A stretch of 64,000 nt of DNA from positions 1 through 64,000 of the forward strand of contig CAWBVG010000014.1 of NCBI GenBank assembly GCA_963792175.1, in the 5' to 3' direction. This document shows positions 11,450-20,214 of the stretch, one piece after another (position 1 is the stretch's first letter; every line of letters starts with the position of its first letter). The position numbers were made by a program, and so were the translations under genes. The notes under the pieces are model-generated. The model saw nothing but the letters and a program-made list of their open reading frames with translations. It was not told the origin of the DNA and ran no database searches. This stretch comes from CAWBVG01 sp963792175 (GTDB lineage: Bacteria > Acidobacteriota > Vicinamibacteria > Vicinamibacterales > CAVVIG01).

Positions 11450-12398
11450 TCAGCGCAGTTGGCGCGCCCGGATCCTGATCGAAAACTCGCGGCCGGAGAA
11501 CGGGCCGGCGCCGGCATCCAGTTTCGGTAACCGGACCTCGACGATTTCCTCGGGCTTCACCACGACTGCCGATTTCACGAACTGCTGCGGACCGTAGAAA
11601 CCGGGCGAATCGGCACGCCCCCATCGGCAGCGCGTCTCAATGGCCACCTCCGTGGCGCCGCTCTCGAGCCGCGCGGTGAGGAACCCGAAGATATCGAGTG
11701 GGAAGCTGCCGTCGACGACCCTGTCGAAATAAAACCGGAACGGGCGGTTCGGCAGGCCGCGCACCGCCAGAACCTGGCTGCGTTGCACTTCACTGCCATT
11801 GGAGAGCCGCTCGATGAGCCAGACGTCGGCCGTCAACCAGCCGCCGATCCTCCTCTTCTTCCGGGTAGTGGTCGACTGACACTCGGATCGTCGCGCTGCC
11901 TCGGCAGGTCTGTCCCTCCACGGTCTTCAGCCCTGCCGGCACCCGCACAGTGTCTACGACCGCGGACTCGCCTGGACCCATCGTCAGCTCGAGGTCCTCA
12001 TTCGGAATCCGAAACGCGTTGCTGCTCTCCAGGGGATCTGCGTGAACTGCTGCCGGAGTGCGGCGAATCGAACCCAGCGCAGTCGAAACGTGATGGCCTG
12101 ACGGACGACACGGAGCGCCGTCACTTCGATGTTCCAGCCGGTCGTCGCATCTTCCCTGACATCCCCCACAACCGCGCTGACGCTCCAGGCCTCACAGACG
12201 TCCGCGAGTGAGAACGTGCTGGCCACGGGCTTGCCGACGATTACGGGCCCGGTGCTGCGCCAGAGATGGCCCGGCATCTCCCCATGGTCGGTCGAGGTAC
12301 GAGACTCCCAGCTTGATTTGAAGATCGTTGACGGTCTGTGCGTAGGCGGCAGCCGCGGCGAGGTGGATGATCAGCGCCGTGCATGGAACGATCCTCAT
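11450..12398 (-). CDS. Secreted hypothetical protein, several frameshifts
   Basis: Three or four open pieces in different frames join into one protein of about 310 residues. The start MRIVPCTALIIHLAAAAAYAQ is a signal peptide. A frame change near 12290 leads to HLWRSTGPVIVGKPVAS, one near 12040 (a C apparently lost from a CCCC run) leads to IPNEDLELTMGPGES, and one near 11850 leads to IGGWLTADVWLIERL. The C-terminal half reads as beta strands. The start overlaps the anti-sigma gene by four bases, so it is the third gene of the ECF sigma operon and probably a periplasmic effector. No family recognised. Confidence 0.7.
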
Positions 12399-12750
12399 GG
12401 CATCCTCCCGGAGGGCACATCCTTCCAGGCCGCCGGCGCCTGCACGACACGGGTTGCAGGCGGCGCCGACGACATCGAGGATTCACCCCGCCGCACACCC
12501 GCGAGATACCCACCGACCAGCGCCACGAAAACCGCCGCGGCGGCGACAAGGGCACGCAGTGTAGAGCGCTTCGGCTTCGGATTCGTCAAGGCCGTTGCGT
12601 CTTTGGCATCCGCTCGGACGAGATGCCGCAACGCCAGAGGTCGAGTAGCAACTCGCGGCCCGCCGGTTCGCTCAGTGCGTGCGCTAGCGCGTTCGCATCG
12701 AACGCTTCATCGTCGAGAAACGCCGAGATGACTTCGTGGCTGTCACTCAT
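12395..12750 (-). CDS. Anti-sigma factor, frameshifted
   Basis: Starts MSDSHEVISAFLDDEAFD at ATG 12750, an RseA-like N-terminus that in family members holds the sigma factor. It then needs one indel near 12640 to continue as LRHLVRADAKDAT and reach a single TM (LVAAAAVFVALVGGYLAG) and a short periplasmic tail. About 118 residues, typical of small membrane anti-sigma proteins. It begins 11 bp after the ECF sigma gene stops. Expected role: keeps the sigma factor at the membrane until an envelope signal releases it. Confidence 0.75.
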
Positions 12751-12761
12751 AGGTCTCACTC

Positions 12762-13274
12762 TCACGTCTGGCGGCCGGAGTGCCGCATGGGAATTGTTCG
12801 CCGCGTGGCGATGGGAGACGCCAATCGCTCGCGGAGTTGCAGCCGCGCGCGGTGGATGCGGGAGCGGACCGCGTCTGGCGTCAAACCGCAGGCTTGTCCG
12901 ATTTCGTGATAGCCAAGGCCCACGACTTCGCGCATCAGAAAGACGTCGCGATCGAGATCGGGCAGCGTGGCCAGCGCTTCGTTGACTGCAAGGTCGACAT
13001 CCTGGGTCGCGAGCCGCGATCCTTCTTCCGCCAACGGCGATGGCTCGGGGCGCCGCAGCCGTACGCGATGGTGATCGAGCGCGAGGTTCCTGGCGATCTG
13101 AAACAGCCAGGCCCGCACCTCTTCTTCCGCGGCGACGGGAATGGTCGCGCGGCTCACCCGCAGGAAGACGTCCTGCGTGAGATCGCGCGCGGTCTCCGGT
13201 CCGACGGCCCGGCAGAAGGACTTGAACAGGCGATGCTGGTGCGTGGCGAAGAGGGTGGCGGCGTCGACGGCCAT
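12762..13274 (-). CDS. ECF-type RNA polymerase sigma factor
   Basis: 170 residues with both ECF domains. Sigma2: LFKSFCRAVGPETARDLTQDVFLRV, with the core-binding and -10 recognition helix. Sigma4: LPDLDRDVFLMREVVGLGYHEIGQACGLTPDAVRSRIHRARLQLRERL, a helix-turn-helix for the -35. No extra domain. Its anti-sigma factor and a secreted protein follow in the same operon. The upstream region holds TGTAACGT, reminiscent of ECF -35 boxes, but I could not find a matching -10. Confidence 0.9.
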   Translation of the reverse strand: MAVDAATLFATHQHRLFKSFCRAVGPETARDLTQDVFLRVSRATIPVAAEEEVRAWLFQIARNLALDHHRVRLRRPEPSPLAEEGSRLATQDVDLAVNEALATLPDLDRDVFLMREVVGLGYHEIGQACGLTPDAVRSRIHRARLQLRERLASPIATRRTIPMRHSGRQT

Positions 13275-13392
13275 CTCTGACTGGTACTAAGAACGTTGCG
13301 GAGGGTACATCCTCTCGGGCCGTGGGATCACGTTACAGCTTCTCTACCGCCGAGCTGGCGTGCGGAGGGGAAAACGGTGGGGAGAAAGCGGT

Positions 13393-14118
13393 CTAGGCGA
13401 CTCGACGGAGACGGCGCGTTCGCTGGCGATACTGGAATGTGCCGCACGCGCCGTGGCAGGTGTAGTAGTCCCACTGCTCGGACAAACGCGCGCTGACGCC
13501 CCCGACATGGCTGCGGACGTACTGCAGCGGCCGATCGCAGGCTGGACAGACCAGTGGTGGCGGCACGATGGGCGGCGTAACTCGTCTCGAAACGGCGATG
13601 AGCGTCAACCATGAATCGCCTCCGAGTCGCCGCGGGTGGCTCGACAGAGCCAACGAGCCCGAGATGCGACGCCGGCGAACCGGACGGGATCGACTCAGCG
13701 CTGTCGCCAGCCGTCCACGCGCGATCGCGTCCGAGCCAGACGGCCTGCAGCAGCGTTCCCGGGAGAACGGCGTGCCGACGACGCGGTCCGCACCCGATGA
13801 GCGGGCCAGCGTAACAGCGGCTGGAGTGGTGTCGCACGTCAGCACGACGATGGGCACGTCGGCCGTGAGCGGCTCGGCTCGCAGCAGCGAACAGAGCGTG
13901 TACCCGTCGATGAACCGCAATCCGGTCGCGGTAATGACGAAGCGCGGCCGGTGAGCGATCGCCAGGGCGAGCGCCTCACGGCCGTCTTCTGCATACACGA
14001 TGTCCTGGACGATGGGTCCGAGAATGCTCCGGCACTGATCGCGATTGCCGGCGTCGGGGTCCACCACGAGACCTATTCGCGGCGACGCGAGGTACGCGGG
14101 TTTACTTTGCGGCAGCAT
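13393..14118 (-). CDS. Receiver-domain protein with C-terminal zinc ribbon
   Basis: 241 residues. The N-terminal receiver-like domain (LVVDPDAGNRDQC ... IVVLTCD) has V-I-T-A-T where the phospho-acceptor Asp is expected, so it may be a pseudo-receiver. A long Arg/Ser-rich linker follows, then a four-Cys module CPACDRP ... YTCHGACGTFQYR at the end, which looks like a zinc ribbon. The linker has unusual composition and could hide a pair of compensating frameshifts, but the frame is continuous. An odd domain pairing; function unknown. Confidence 0.65.
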   Translation of the reverse strand: MLPQSKPAYLASPRIGLVVDPDAGNRDQCRSILGPIVQDIVYAEDGREALALAIAHRPRFVITATGLRFIDGYTLCSLLRAEPLTADVPIVVLTCDTTPAAVTLARSSGADRVVGTPFSRERCCRPSGSDAIARGRLATALSRSRPVRRRRISGSLALSSHPRRLGGDSWLTLIAVSRRVTPPIVPPPLVCPACDRPLQYVRSHVGGVSARLSEQWDYYTCHGACGTFQYRQRTRRLRRVA

Positions 14119-14229
14119 GTGCGCTCCAGACCTTGACGGCTTCTGAATCTAGGAGCGTGACACGATGCGAGCAAGCGGAAAACCAGCTTCCGCTCACGAA
14201 AGTGTGAAACGCAGTTCGCGAGGAGTTGA

Positions 14230-14300
14230 TATTTACTCGAGAGGTCCTGTCAGAATTGCAAGGCTCTCGGAAGACTTGCCTGTCAGAATTGCCAGGCCGC
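14230..14300. repeat. Short duplication at the 3' end of the barrel gene
   Basis: The sequence CTGTCAGAATTGC(A/C)AGG occurs twice, about 33 bp apart. One copy includes the stop codon of the barrel gene and the other lies just downstream. Read on the minus strand, the end of the gene (CAATTCTGACAGG) has been copied beyond itself. Looks like a small tandem duplication, not a terminator. Confidence 0.5.
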
Positions 14301-14924
14301 ACCGATCGTCACCAGCAGATTGTGGCTGATGAAGCCTTCTGTCGTGGTGCCGTCGGGCCGCAGCGCCTGCAACCCGTAGCGGACCATCAGGTCGCCCGCG
14401 CTGACGGACGCGCGCAGGCGTCCACTGGGGATCAGGGCCACGCTGGCGCCTCCTCCGACTTCGGCCGCGAATGCCGTATAGCCGCCCGCCAATTGGCAGG
14501 ACAGCGGTGTCGGAAAAATGAGAATACACACCGACGCCGGCTCCGAGCCGAAGCGAAGGAAGCCGGCCCGGCCCCGCGCAAACAGATCCACGGCGCCGGC
14601 GCTGACGCCGGCGCGAAGACCGGCGAGGCCAAGTGTGCGCTGCTGACGCCGGCCCAAGCCGCCGGTGGAAGCGTCCGATCCGGGAAACCACGTCAGTGCG
14701 CCATCGATCGCGAGCGAAGGCGAAAACCGCCAGGCCACGTCGGCGCCGACACCAGCGTCGGTGGTGCTGAGCTCCGACAATCGAAGCACGCCGACGTGTC
14801 CACCGACCTCGGCGCCATGCGTTTGAGCCATCGCTTGTGACGAGCCGGCTGTCGCCGCCATCAGCGCGATGAGCAGAGTTCGGCAAGGCGGCACGAGACG
14901 CTGTCTAACGGAATCGAATGACAT
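14283..14924 (-). CDS. Outer-membrane beta-barrel-like protein
   Basis: Start taken at ATG 14924 (MSFDSVRQ) rather than 14957, because it is followed by a normal signal peptide (LLIALMAATAGSSQAMA). About 213 residues of alternating small/hydrophobic strands (SLAIDGALTWF, LGLAGLRAGVSAGAVDLFARGRAGFL) ending in GAAWQF, the C-terminal aromatic typical of proteins inserted by the BAM complex. Probably a small 8-stranded barrel. Single gene; no close operon partner. Confidence 0.75.
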   Translation of the reverse strand: MSFDSVRQRLVPPCRTLLIALMAATAGSSQAMAQTHGAEVGGHVGVLRLSELSTTDAGVGADVAWRFSPSLAIDGALTWFPGSDASTGGLGRRQQRTLGLAGLRAGVSAGAVDLFARGRAGFLRFGSEPASVCILIFPTPLSCQLAGGYTAFAAEVGGGASVALIPSGRLRASVSAGDLMVRYGLQALRPDGTTTEGFISHNLLVTIGAAWQF

Positions 14925-15082
14925 CCTGGGTCCTGACGCGCACGGCGCTGGCTTCACCGATCGCAGTGTCGCAAGCGTACCTCGCCGACGATGTTCAGTC
15001 GAGGGGGCGACCGTACAGTCGGTCGGAGACAGCTGGCAGGCGGCTAGCGGCCTGTCCCTGGCGAATCAGTACCGCCGGGATC

Positions 15083-15145
15083 GCCACGAAAGCACGAAGA
15101 CACGAAAAAGACCAAAGGGCTTCGTGATTTCGTGTTTTCGTGGCA
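15083..15145. repeat. Inverted array of CACGAA-type short tandem repeats
   Basis: Left half reads GCCACGAAAGCACGAAGA then CACGAAAAAG. Right half, on the other strand, reads the same way (GCCACGAAAACACGAAAT then CACGAAG). Each half is a degenerate 8-9 bp tandem repeat of CACGAAR, and the halves are inverted, so the element can fold into a long hairpin. It sits between two minus-strand genes. Confidence 0.8.
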
Positions 15146-15156
15146 GGCCACAACTG

Positions 15157-16086
15157 CTAGGGCGCCTCGGTAAACGCGGTGCGGGCAATGACCGCGACTC
15201 GCGCGGGCGCCGTCCAGTTGGCGTACTTCGTCTGGAACTCCGTCTGCACGATGCTGGCGATTTCGTCGACGGTTTTCCCGCCGCGCTTCAGTTCCACGGC
15301 GCGCGCCTGAATACCCTTCATCACCGTGCGCTGTTGATCGATCAGCGCGGCGTCGCCCATCATCCCGTGGCTCGGCACGATCTTGAGCGGGTGGAGCGAT
15401 TCGAGCTGATCGAAATCGCTCAACCAGGCCTTGACGCTCGAGTAAGGACTCGCAAACGCGACGAACGTCTGGTTCATCACGATGTCGCCGGCAAACAGCA
15501 CGCGATCTCCTTCGACCCAGACCACGGTGTCGCCGCGCGTGTGCGTCGGTCCAAGCGACAGCAGCCGCACGCGCACACCGCCGAGATCGAGCGTGTGCTC
15601 CCGGTCGAAGAACAGGTCGGCCTTGCGAAACTGGACATCCTTCAACAGCTCCGCGACCAGCGGCGAACGGCCCGCGAACGTCTGTGCCAGCGTCAGGCCG
15701 AACTCGTCGATGTCCTTCTGCTGGGCCTGGGCGCGAATGATTCTGGCGCCTGGAGGAAACGCCGGCTCGCCGAGCGCGTGTTCCGGATGAAAGTGCGTGC
15801 TCACGACGTAGAGCTCGGCATTCCTGCTGACGCCGTTGGTCGCGTCCACGACCGTCCGTCCGTTCCGCGGGCCAAGGCCCGTGTCGACGACCAGCGTGGC
15901 TCTGGTCCCCACGATGATGCCGACGTTGGGCACGAGGCCGACATTCCGATCGGGAATGACGTAGACGTGGTCCGAGACTTTTGTGATCGCGGCCCCGTCG
16001 ATCAGCGGATCCGGCGGACGCGGTTGTTGCGCCATGAGTGTCGAGCCAGCCATCAGCCACCCGGCGAGTATGCGTCGCCCCGTCAT
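15157..16086 (-). CDS. MBL-fold metallo-hydrolase, secreted
   Basis: Start at ATG 16086 (MTGRRILAGWLMAGSTLMAQQ), which gives a signal peptide and overlaps the stop of the upstream gene as ATGA; the much longer open frame upstream is antisense noise. 309 residues. Metal ligands in THFHPEHALG, the later His in GPTHTRGD, Asp in LFAGDIV and His in VPSHG. The first motif is H-x-H-x-E-H, with Glu where most of the superfamily has Asp. Enzymes of this type hydrolyse varied substrates; none can be assigned. Translationally coupled to the NHL protein. Confidence 0.85.
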   Translation of the reverse strand: MTGRRILAGWLMAGSTLMAQQPRPPDPLIDGAAITKVSDHVYVIPDRNVGLVPNVGIIVGTRATLVVDTGLGPRNGRTVVDATNGVSRNAELYVVSTHFHPEHALGEPAFPPGARIIRAQAQQKDIDEFGLTLAQTFAGRSPLVAELLKDVQFRKADLFFDREHTLDLGGVRVRLLSLGPTHTRGDTVVWVEGDRVLFAGDIVMNQTFVAFASPYSSVKAWLSDFDQLESLHPLKIVPSHGMMGDAALIDQQRTVMKGIQARAVELKRGGKTVDEIASIVQTEFQTKYANWTAPARVAVIARTAFTEAP

Positions 16087-17086
16087 GAGATCACCCGGAG
16101 CTTCACGACGCGCTTCGTTCGTGTCTCGGCCACGTAGATTGACCCGTCCTTTCCCACGGCGAGGTCGTGCACGGCGTTGAACACCGGATCGCCCGCACGG
16201 CCGAAACCAATCGTCGTGACGACCCTCCAATCGCGATCGAGCTTCACCACGCCCGTGTGCTGTGTATCGTAGTCGGCTCGCCGGATGCCGACGTAGTAGT
16301 TGCCGTCTGAATCGGCCGCCACGCAGAACACCCGTCCGGTGGTCTGGGCATCCTTTGCTCCAATCCACTGCTTCTTGAACGCGCCGATCCGATCGAAGAG
16401 CTGCAGGCGGGAGTTCTCACGATCCGCCACCAGCACATCGGTGCCGCCGGGCACGAGTGTGAGGCCGTGCGGGTTGCTGAACTCGCCGGGTCCGGCGCCT
16501 TTCTTCCCCCACTCCCGGAGCCACTTGCCGTCCTGGTCGAACAGCGCGACACGGCTGTTGACGTAGCCGTCGGACACATAGAAGGTTCCGTCCGGCCGAA
16601 TCTGAATGTCGGTGGGTTGATTGAAGTGTGTCGCGTCCCACGCGCCGACGCCCGGCTCGCCGAGCGCGAGCAGCGGCTTGCCGTCATGCGTGAACTTGAA
16701 CACCTGCTGGAGACCGACGTCGGTCAGGAAGACGTTGTTCCCGGCATCGATCGTGATGCCGTGAGGCACCAGGAACATGTTGGCGCCCCACGAGTGAATC
16801 AGCGCTTCCCGAGTCGGCGTCGATTTCGAGGACCGTCGGCTCCGTCAGCTTCGTCGTCGCGGCGGTGTCGAACCCTCGGCCCGGCCGATGAAACACGAAG
16901 ACATGGCCGTTGACATCGACCGCGACACCGGCCGCTTCGCCGAGCTGCACGGCCGGCGGCAGCCGCGGCCAGTCCTTGACCTCCTGATACCGAACCGCCG
17001 GCGCGGCAGCGAGCGGCGGGCGGCTCGAGGCGCCGCCAAGCGCGGCGACACACGACAGACAGCGCCAGGGTGGATCCAGGACGCAT
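16083..17086 (-). CDS. Secreted NHL-repeat beta-propeller protein, frameshifted
   Basis: ATG 17086 opens MRPGSTLALSVV, a signal-peptide start. An indel near 17050 leads to AALGGASSRPPL and another near 16805 joins VLEIDADSG to ALIHSWGANMF. The rest contains NHL-type repeats (GITIDAGNNVFLTDVGLQQVFKF, PTDIQIRPDGTFYVSDGYVNSRV, PHGLTLVPGGTDVLVADRENSRLQLF, VHDLAVGKDGSIYVAETR). This architecture resembles peptidyl-hydroxyglycine lyase-like propellers, but the function is not established. Overlaps the MBL hydrolase gene by four bases. Confidence 0.8.
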
Positions 17087-17122
17087 TCGCAAGCTGCGCT
17101 AGTTTACATGGACGGCGACTCT

Positions 17123-17150
17123 CCGACAGCTAGCCCCTAGCCCCGACAGC
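17123..17150. repeat. CTAGCCC-family heptamer repeat
   Basis: CGACAGCTAGCCCCTAGCC followed by CCGACAG. Two CTAGCCC heptamers flanked by CGACAG on both sides. Lies in the gap between the NHL gene start and the next minus-strand gene end. One of six sites of this family in the window. Confidence 0.8.
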
Positions 17151-17155
17151 AGTTC

Positions 17156-18185
17156 CTACCGTCCGCCCTCGATCGCTCGCGCGGCGGCGAGCATGCCGCG
17201 AACGACCTCGTAGTTGCCCTCGTGGCACCCGTACTCGAACAAGCGCTCGGCGCTTCGCTTCAGGCGGATGACCGCGGTCCACGGCTTCGTCCACGTCGTC
17301 GGGTCGTCGATAGTGATCTGCGTAGTCGATCCGGTCGGGCGCGACACGCGTCAAGCGCTCGACGAGATGCAGGTGGTCTGACGATCCCATGAAGTTGCTG
17401 CTCGCCGAGAAATTCGTCGTGTCGATCACGAGCGTCTGGCCGTCCCATCGTCCCCGCGAATCACCCTGCCACTGACGCATCGATGCTGGCAGATGCGGGC
17501 GCCCGTCCAGAGTGACGATCCGCGCTTCGTGTATCGCCTCGAGGAACAGCACGACGTACCCGGGCGTTTGCACGATCGCGTAGTACCCGAGCGGCCCGGC
17601 GCCGGTGTTGCTGCCGCTGAGTCTCGGCACGCCATAGGTCAGGCACCGTTCGATCTGGTTGAGATCTTCAGGACCTTCGGCAGGGTGCCGGCGCGTCGCG
17701 TCGGCCAACGCTCGCTTCGCCTGCGCTTCCTGAGTCAATGGCGGGATCCGGCCGTCAGGCGGATCGACAATGAGCGACGTGCGATTGTCGAACTCCCGCT
17801 CGATCATCTCGAAGGTGCTGCCGGTCGAGGTCGTGCTCTTGAAGCGATCGATATCGGCGAGCGCGGCGAGATAGACGGCGTCTCCCGCGGCGAAATCGGC
17901 GTTGGTGTTCTTGAAGAGACGATCGGCTCGCCGTCGCAGCTCGGCGACTTCCTCGTCGGTAAGAGTCGCCCGGCCTTCGAGCAGCTTCGGACGTTCGAGC
18001 GGCGTCGCGCTGTTGTTCAGCCACACGCCCTGGAGGTCGGGATGGCCATCGGGGCCGAGGCCGGGCGGACCGACGTCGGCCGCGCGCGTCCTGTCCGCAA
18101 CGGCGCCTGCCTGTCCCGCAACGGACGGCGCGCCGCCGACCAGAGCCGCAAGGGTTACCCACAGTGCGAGAGACCGACTGCTCAT
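17156..18185 (-). CDS. Secreted hypothetical protein, frameshifted near the end
   Basis: ATG 18185 has GGAGG five bases upstream, so it is preferred to the GTG at 18191. Signal peptide SLALWVTLAALVGGAPSVAG, then HPDLQGVWLNN, a motif seen in many secreted acidobacterial proteins of unknown function, and GRWDGQTLVIDTTNF. An extra G near 17320 breaks the frame; correcting it gives DRIDYQITIDDPTTWTKPW and a natural end at EGGR (stop at 17156). About 343 residues. Function unknown; abundance of the type in this phylum is my recollection and was not checked. Confidence 0.8.
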
Positions 18186-18278
18186 GGTCACCTCCGGGCT
18201 TACCCAACCGATTCACGCGCGATCGACCTGGAGGAGTCTACGCCACAACCAGATCGGCCGATCAGAGATACGGGTCGT

Positions 18279-20114
18279 CTATCGCCGCGACAGTTGCCGC
18301 CGCACCGGCTGGAACGCGGGCGTGCCGTCCTCCCATTGATTGTCGGTGAGTTGCTGCACGTTCGTGCCGTCATAGCGCATGACGAACAGCTCGCCGTACG
18401 GCTGCGGCGCGTCGGTGTAGGTCGCCTCGTCCTTGAAGCCGAGCCGCGACGTGACGAACGCGATCTGTTCGCCATCGGGCGACCAGGCCATGTGGGCGTC
18501 GTTGCCGTGACTGAAGGTCAGACGCTTCGCGCCGGTGCCGTCCGGCTTGATGGTGTAGATCTCGTAGTCGCCCTCGGCTTGACGCGAGAAGACGATGAGG
18601 TCGCCGCGCGGCGACCACAACGGGAAGTTGTCGTAACCCTTGGTCAACGTCGTGATCGCGTTGGTCTCGATGTTCATGATGCGGAGGCCATCGCCCTCGG
18701 GGCCAAACGACCGGTAGACGATTCGCTTGCCGTCGGGCGCCATCGACGGAAACCCGTTGTTGTTGGGACCGCGTGTCACTTCACGAAACCCGCTCCCATC
18801 GGGATTGACGATGGCGATTTGCGCGCCGCCCTCCGCGCGATCTTCCGGCTTGAGGAACAGGCCGTGGAACCCGTTGAAGAACGCGTTGAACGCGCCGATG
18901 CCGAAAATGATTTTGTCGCCGCTCGCCGACCACTGTGGCGCAAGGATGTTGCGCGACTTGTCCTCGTAAATCACCTCGGACTTGTCAGTGCCGGCCGCGG
19001 CAACGACGACGCTGGCGCCGAAAATGCTGCCGGGTGCCGTGCGGCCGGTCATGACGAATCGATCCCCGGCCGGACTGAAAGACGGCAGGATGCCGGTCAG
19101 CGTCAACTCGTAGCCGGGATTCCGGCTCCAGATCGAGCGCCAGACGGTGGGCGGCGCCGTCTGTCGTTTGTGGAAGACAACGCGGCTGCCGTCGGGCGAC
19201 CACGACGCGTTGCGAATATCACCTTTCGGGCCGCGTTTGCCGCTCGCGTAAAAGATGCCGGCGCCGCCGTCGCCGGCGTCCTTGCGGATGTAGCCGATCT
19301 CGCTGGCGCCAAGCGGCGACGGCTGGATCTTCACGCCCGCGCCGGCGGGGACGTCCGATGCGACCGCGGTCGCGATGTCGATCGAGACCAGCCGCGTGTC
19401 GTTGCCCGGCTCCGGCGACGCGCGGCGGTTCGCCAGCGTCTGCTCCGCCGTCATGCAGTACGCCAGCACGCGCCGGCTGTCGGCGAACCACTTCGGGCTG
19501 CCGCAGAAATTGCCGTGCTCGGTGATCCGCTTCAGGCCCGAACCGTCGGGACGAATCACGTAGATGTCGACGACGTGCAGGTGCTCCCATCGACCGTGGG
19601 AGAACGGCATCGTGCTGCCGCGATCGGAAGAGAACGCGATCCACTTGCCGTCGGGCGACCACGACGGACGAAAGTCGCCCGCCGGCCCCGACGTCAGCGC
19701 CTTCGCTCGGCGCGTCTGCAGATCCATCGTCCACAGGTCCGCCGTCCCGCCGGCGCGGGTGGAAACGAAGACGAGCTGCTTGCCATCTGGCGAGAACGCC
19801 GCCTGATCGTCGTAGGCGGGACTGTCCGTCAGCCGCTCGAGTCCGCGGCCGTCCGGACCGGCGCGATACAAATCCGCCTGGCCTTCGCGATCCGATGTGA
19901 AGACGATCGACGAGCCGTCGGGCGACCACACGGCGTCGTAGTCCATGCCTGGCGTGTCCAGCAACGGGCGCTCGCCGGTGCCGTCCGCCGCCGCCACGAA
20001 CAGGCCGATCTGACCGGCGTTGGGGAACACACGGGCGAAGACGATCTTCTGAGGCGTGGACGGCGACGCGGACAGAGCGGCAGCCGCGGCAATGACGATC
20101 AGCGTGGTTCGCAT
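18279..20114 (-). CDS. Secreted PD40 (TolB-like) beta-propeller protein
   Basis: 611 residues, intact. Signal peptide MRTTLIVIAAAAALSASP. Many WSPDG repeats (VWSPDGSSIVFTSDREG, AFSPDGKQLVFVSTR, SWSPDGKWIAFSSDRG and more) make up one or two propellers of the PD40/WD40-like type found in TolB and in dipeptidyl-peptidase N-domains. No peptidase domain follows. Probably a periplasmic binding scaffold; partner unknown. Confidence 0.88.
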   Translation of the reverse strand: MRTTLIVIAAAAALSASPSTPQKIVFARVFPNAGQIGLFVAAADGTGERPLLDTPGMDYDAVWSPDGSSIVFTSDREGQADLYRAGPDGRGLERLTDSPAYDDQAAFSPDGKQLVFVSTRAGGTADLWTMDLQTRRAKALTSGPAGDFRPSWSPDGKWIAFSSDRGSTMPFSHGRWEHLHVVDIYVIRPDGSGLKRITEHGNFCGSPKWFADSRRVLAYCMTAEQTLANRRASPEPGNDTRLVSIDIATAVASDVPAGAGVKIQPSPLGASEIGYIRKDAGDGGAGIFYASGKRGPKGDIRNASWSPDGSRVVFHKRQTAPPTVWRSIWSRNPGYELTLTGILPSFSPAGDRFVMTGRTAPGSIFGASVVVAAAGTDKSEVIYEDKSRNILAPQWSASGDKIIFGIGAFNAFFNGFHGLFLKPEDRAEGGAQIAIVNPDGSGFREVTRGPNNNGFPSMAPDGKRIVYRSFGPEGDGLRIMNIETNAITTLTKGYDNFPLWSPRGDLIVFSRQAEGDYEIYTIKPDGTGAKRLTFSHGNDAHMAWSPDGEQIAFVTSRLGFKDEATYTDAPQPYGELFVMRYDGTNVQQLTDNQWEDGTPAFQPVRRQLSRR

Positions 20115-20139
20115 GCCGCGGATCTTACCGCGGAAGAGG

Positions 20140-20207
20140 GACCTGGGGACTGGGGGACATGGGGACTGACACGCCTCGGAAGTCCCCTAGTCCCCAGTCC
20201 CCAGTCC
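20140..20207. repeat. Inverted array of CCCCAGT heptamers
   Basis: Right half: AGTCCCCTAG then TCCCCAGTCCCCAGTCC, i.e. CCCCAGT units. Left half is its degenerate reverse complement (GGACTGGGGGACATGGGGACT preceded by CCTGG). The two halves flank a loop of about 15 bases and can pair. CCCCAGT matches the heptamer described in cyanobacterial short tandem repeats. Sits between two minus-strand genes, downstream side of the sequence facing the hydroxylase stop. Confidence 0.8.
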
Positions 20208-20214
20208 GCCTCGC

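Noticed and set aside
13275..13392. ECF-type promoter for the first sigma operon (TGTAACGT)
   Set aside because: The -35-like box is present but no -10 resembling TCTAA or GTC lies at the right distance, so it was not listed as a feature.
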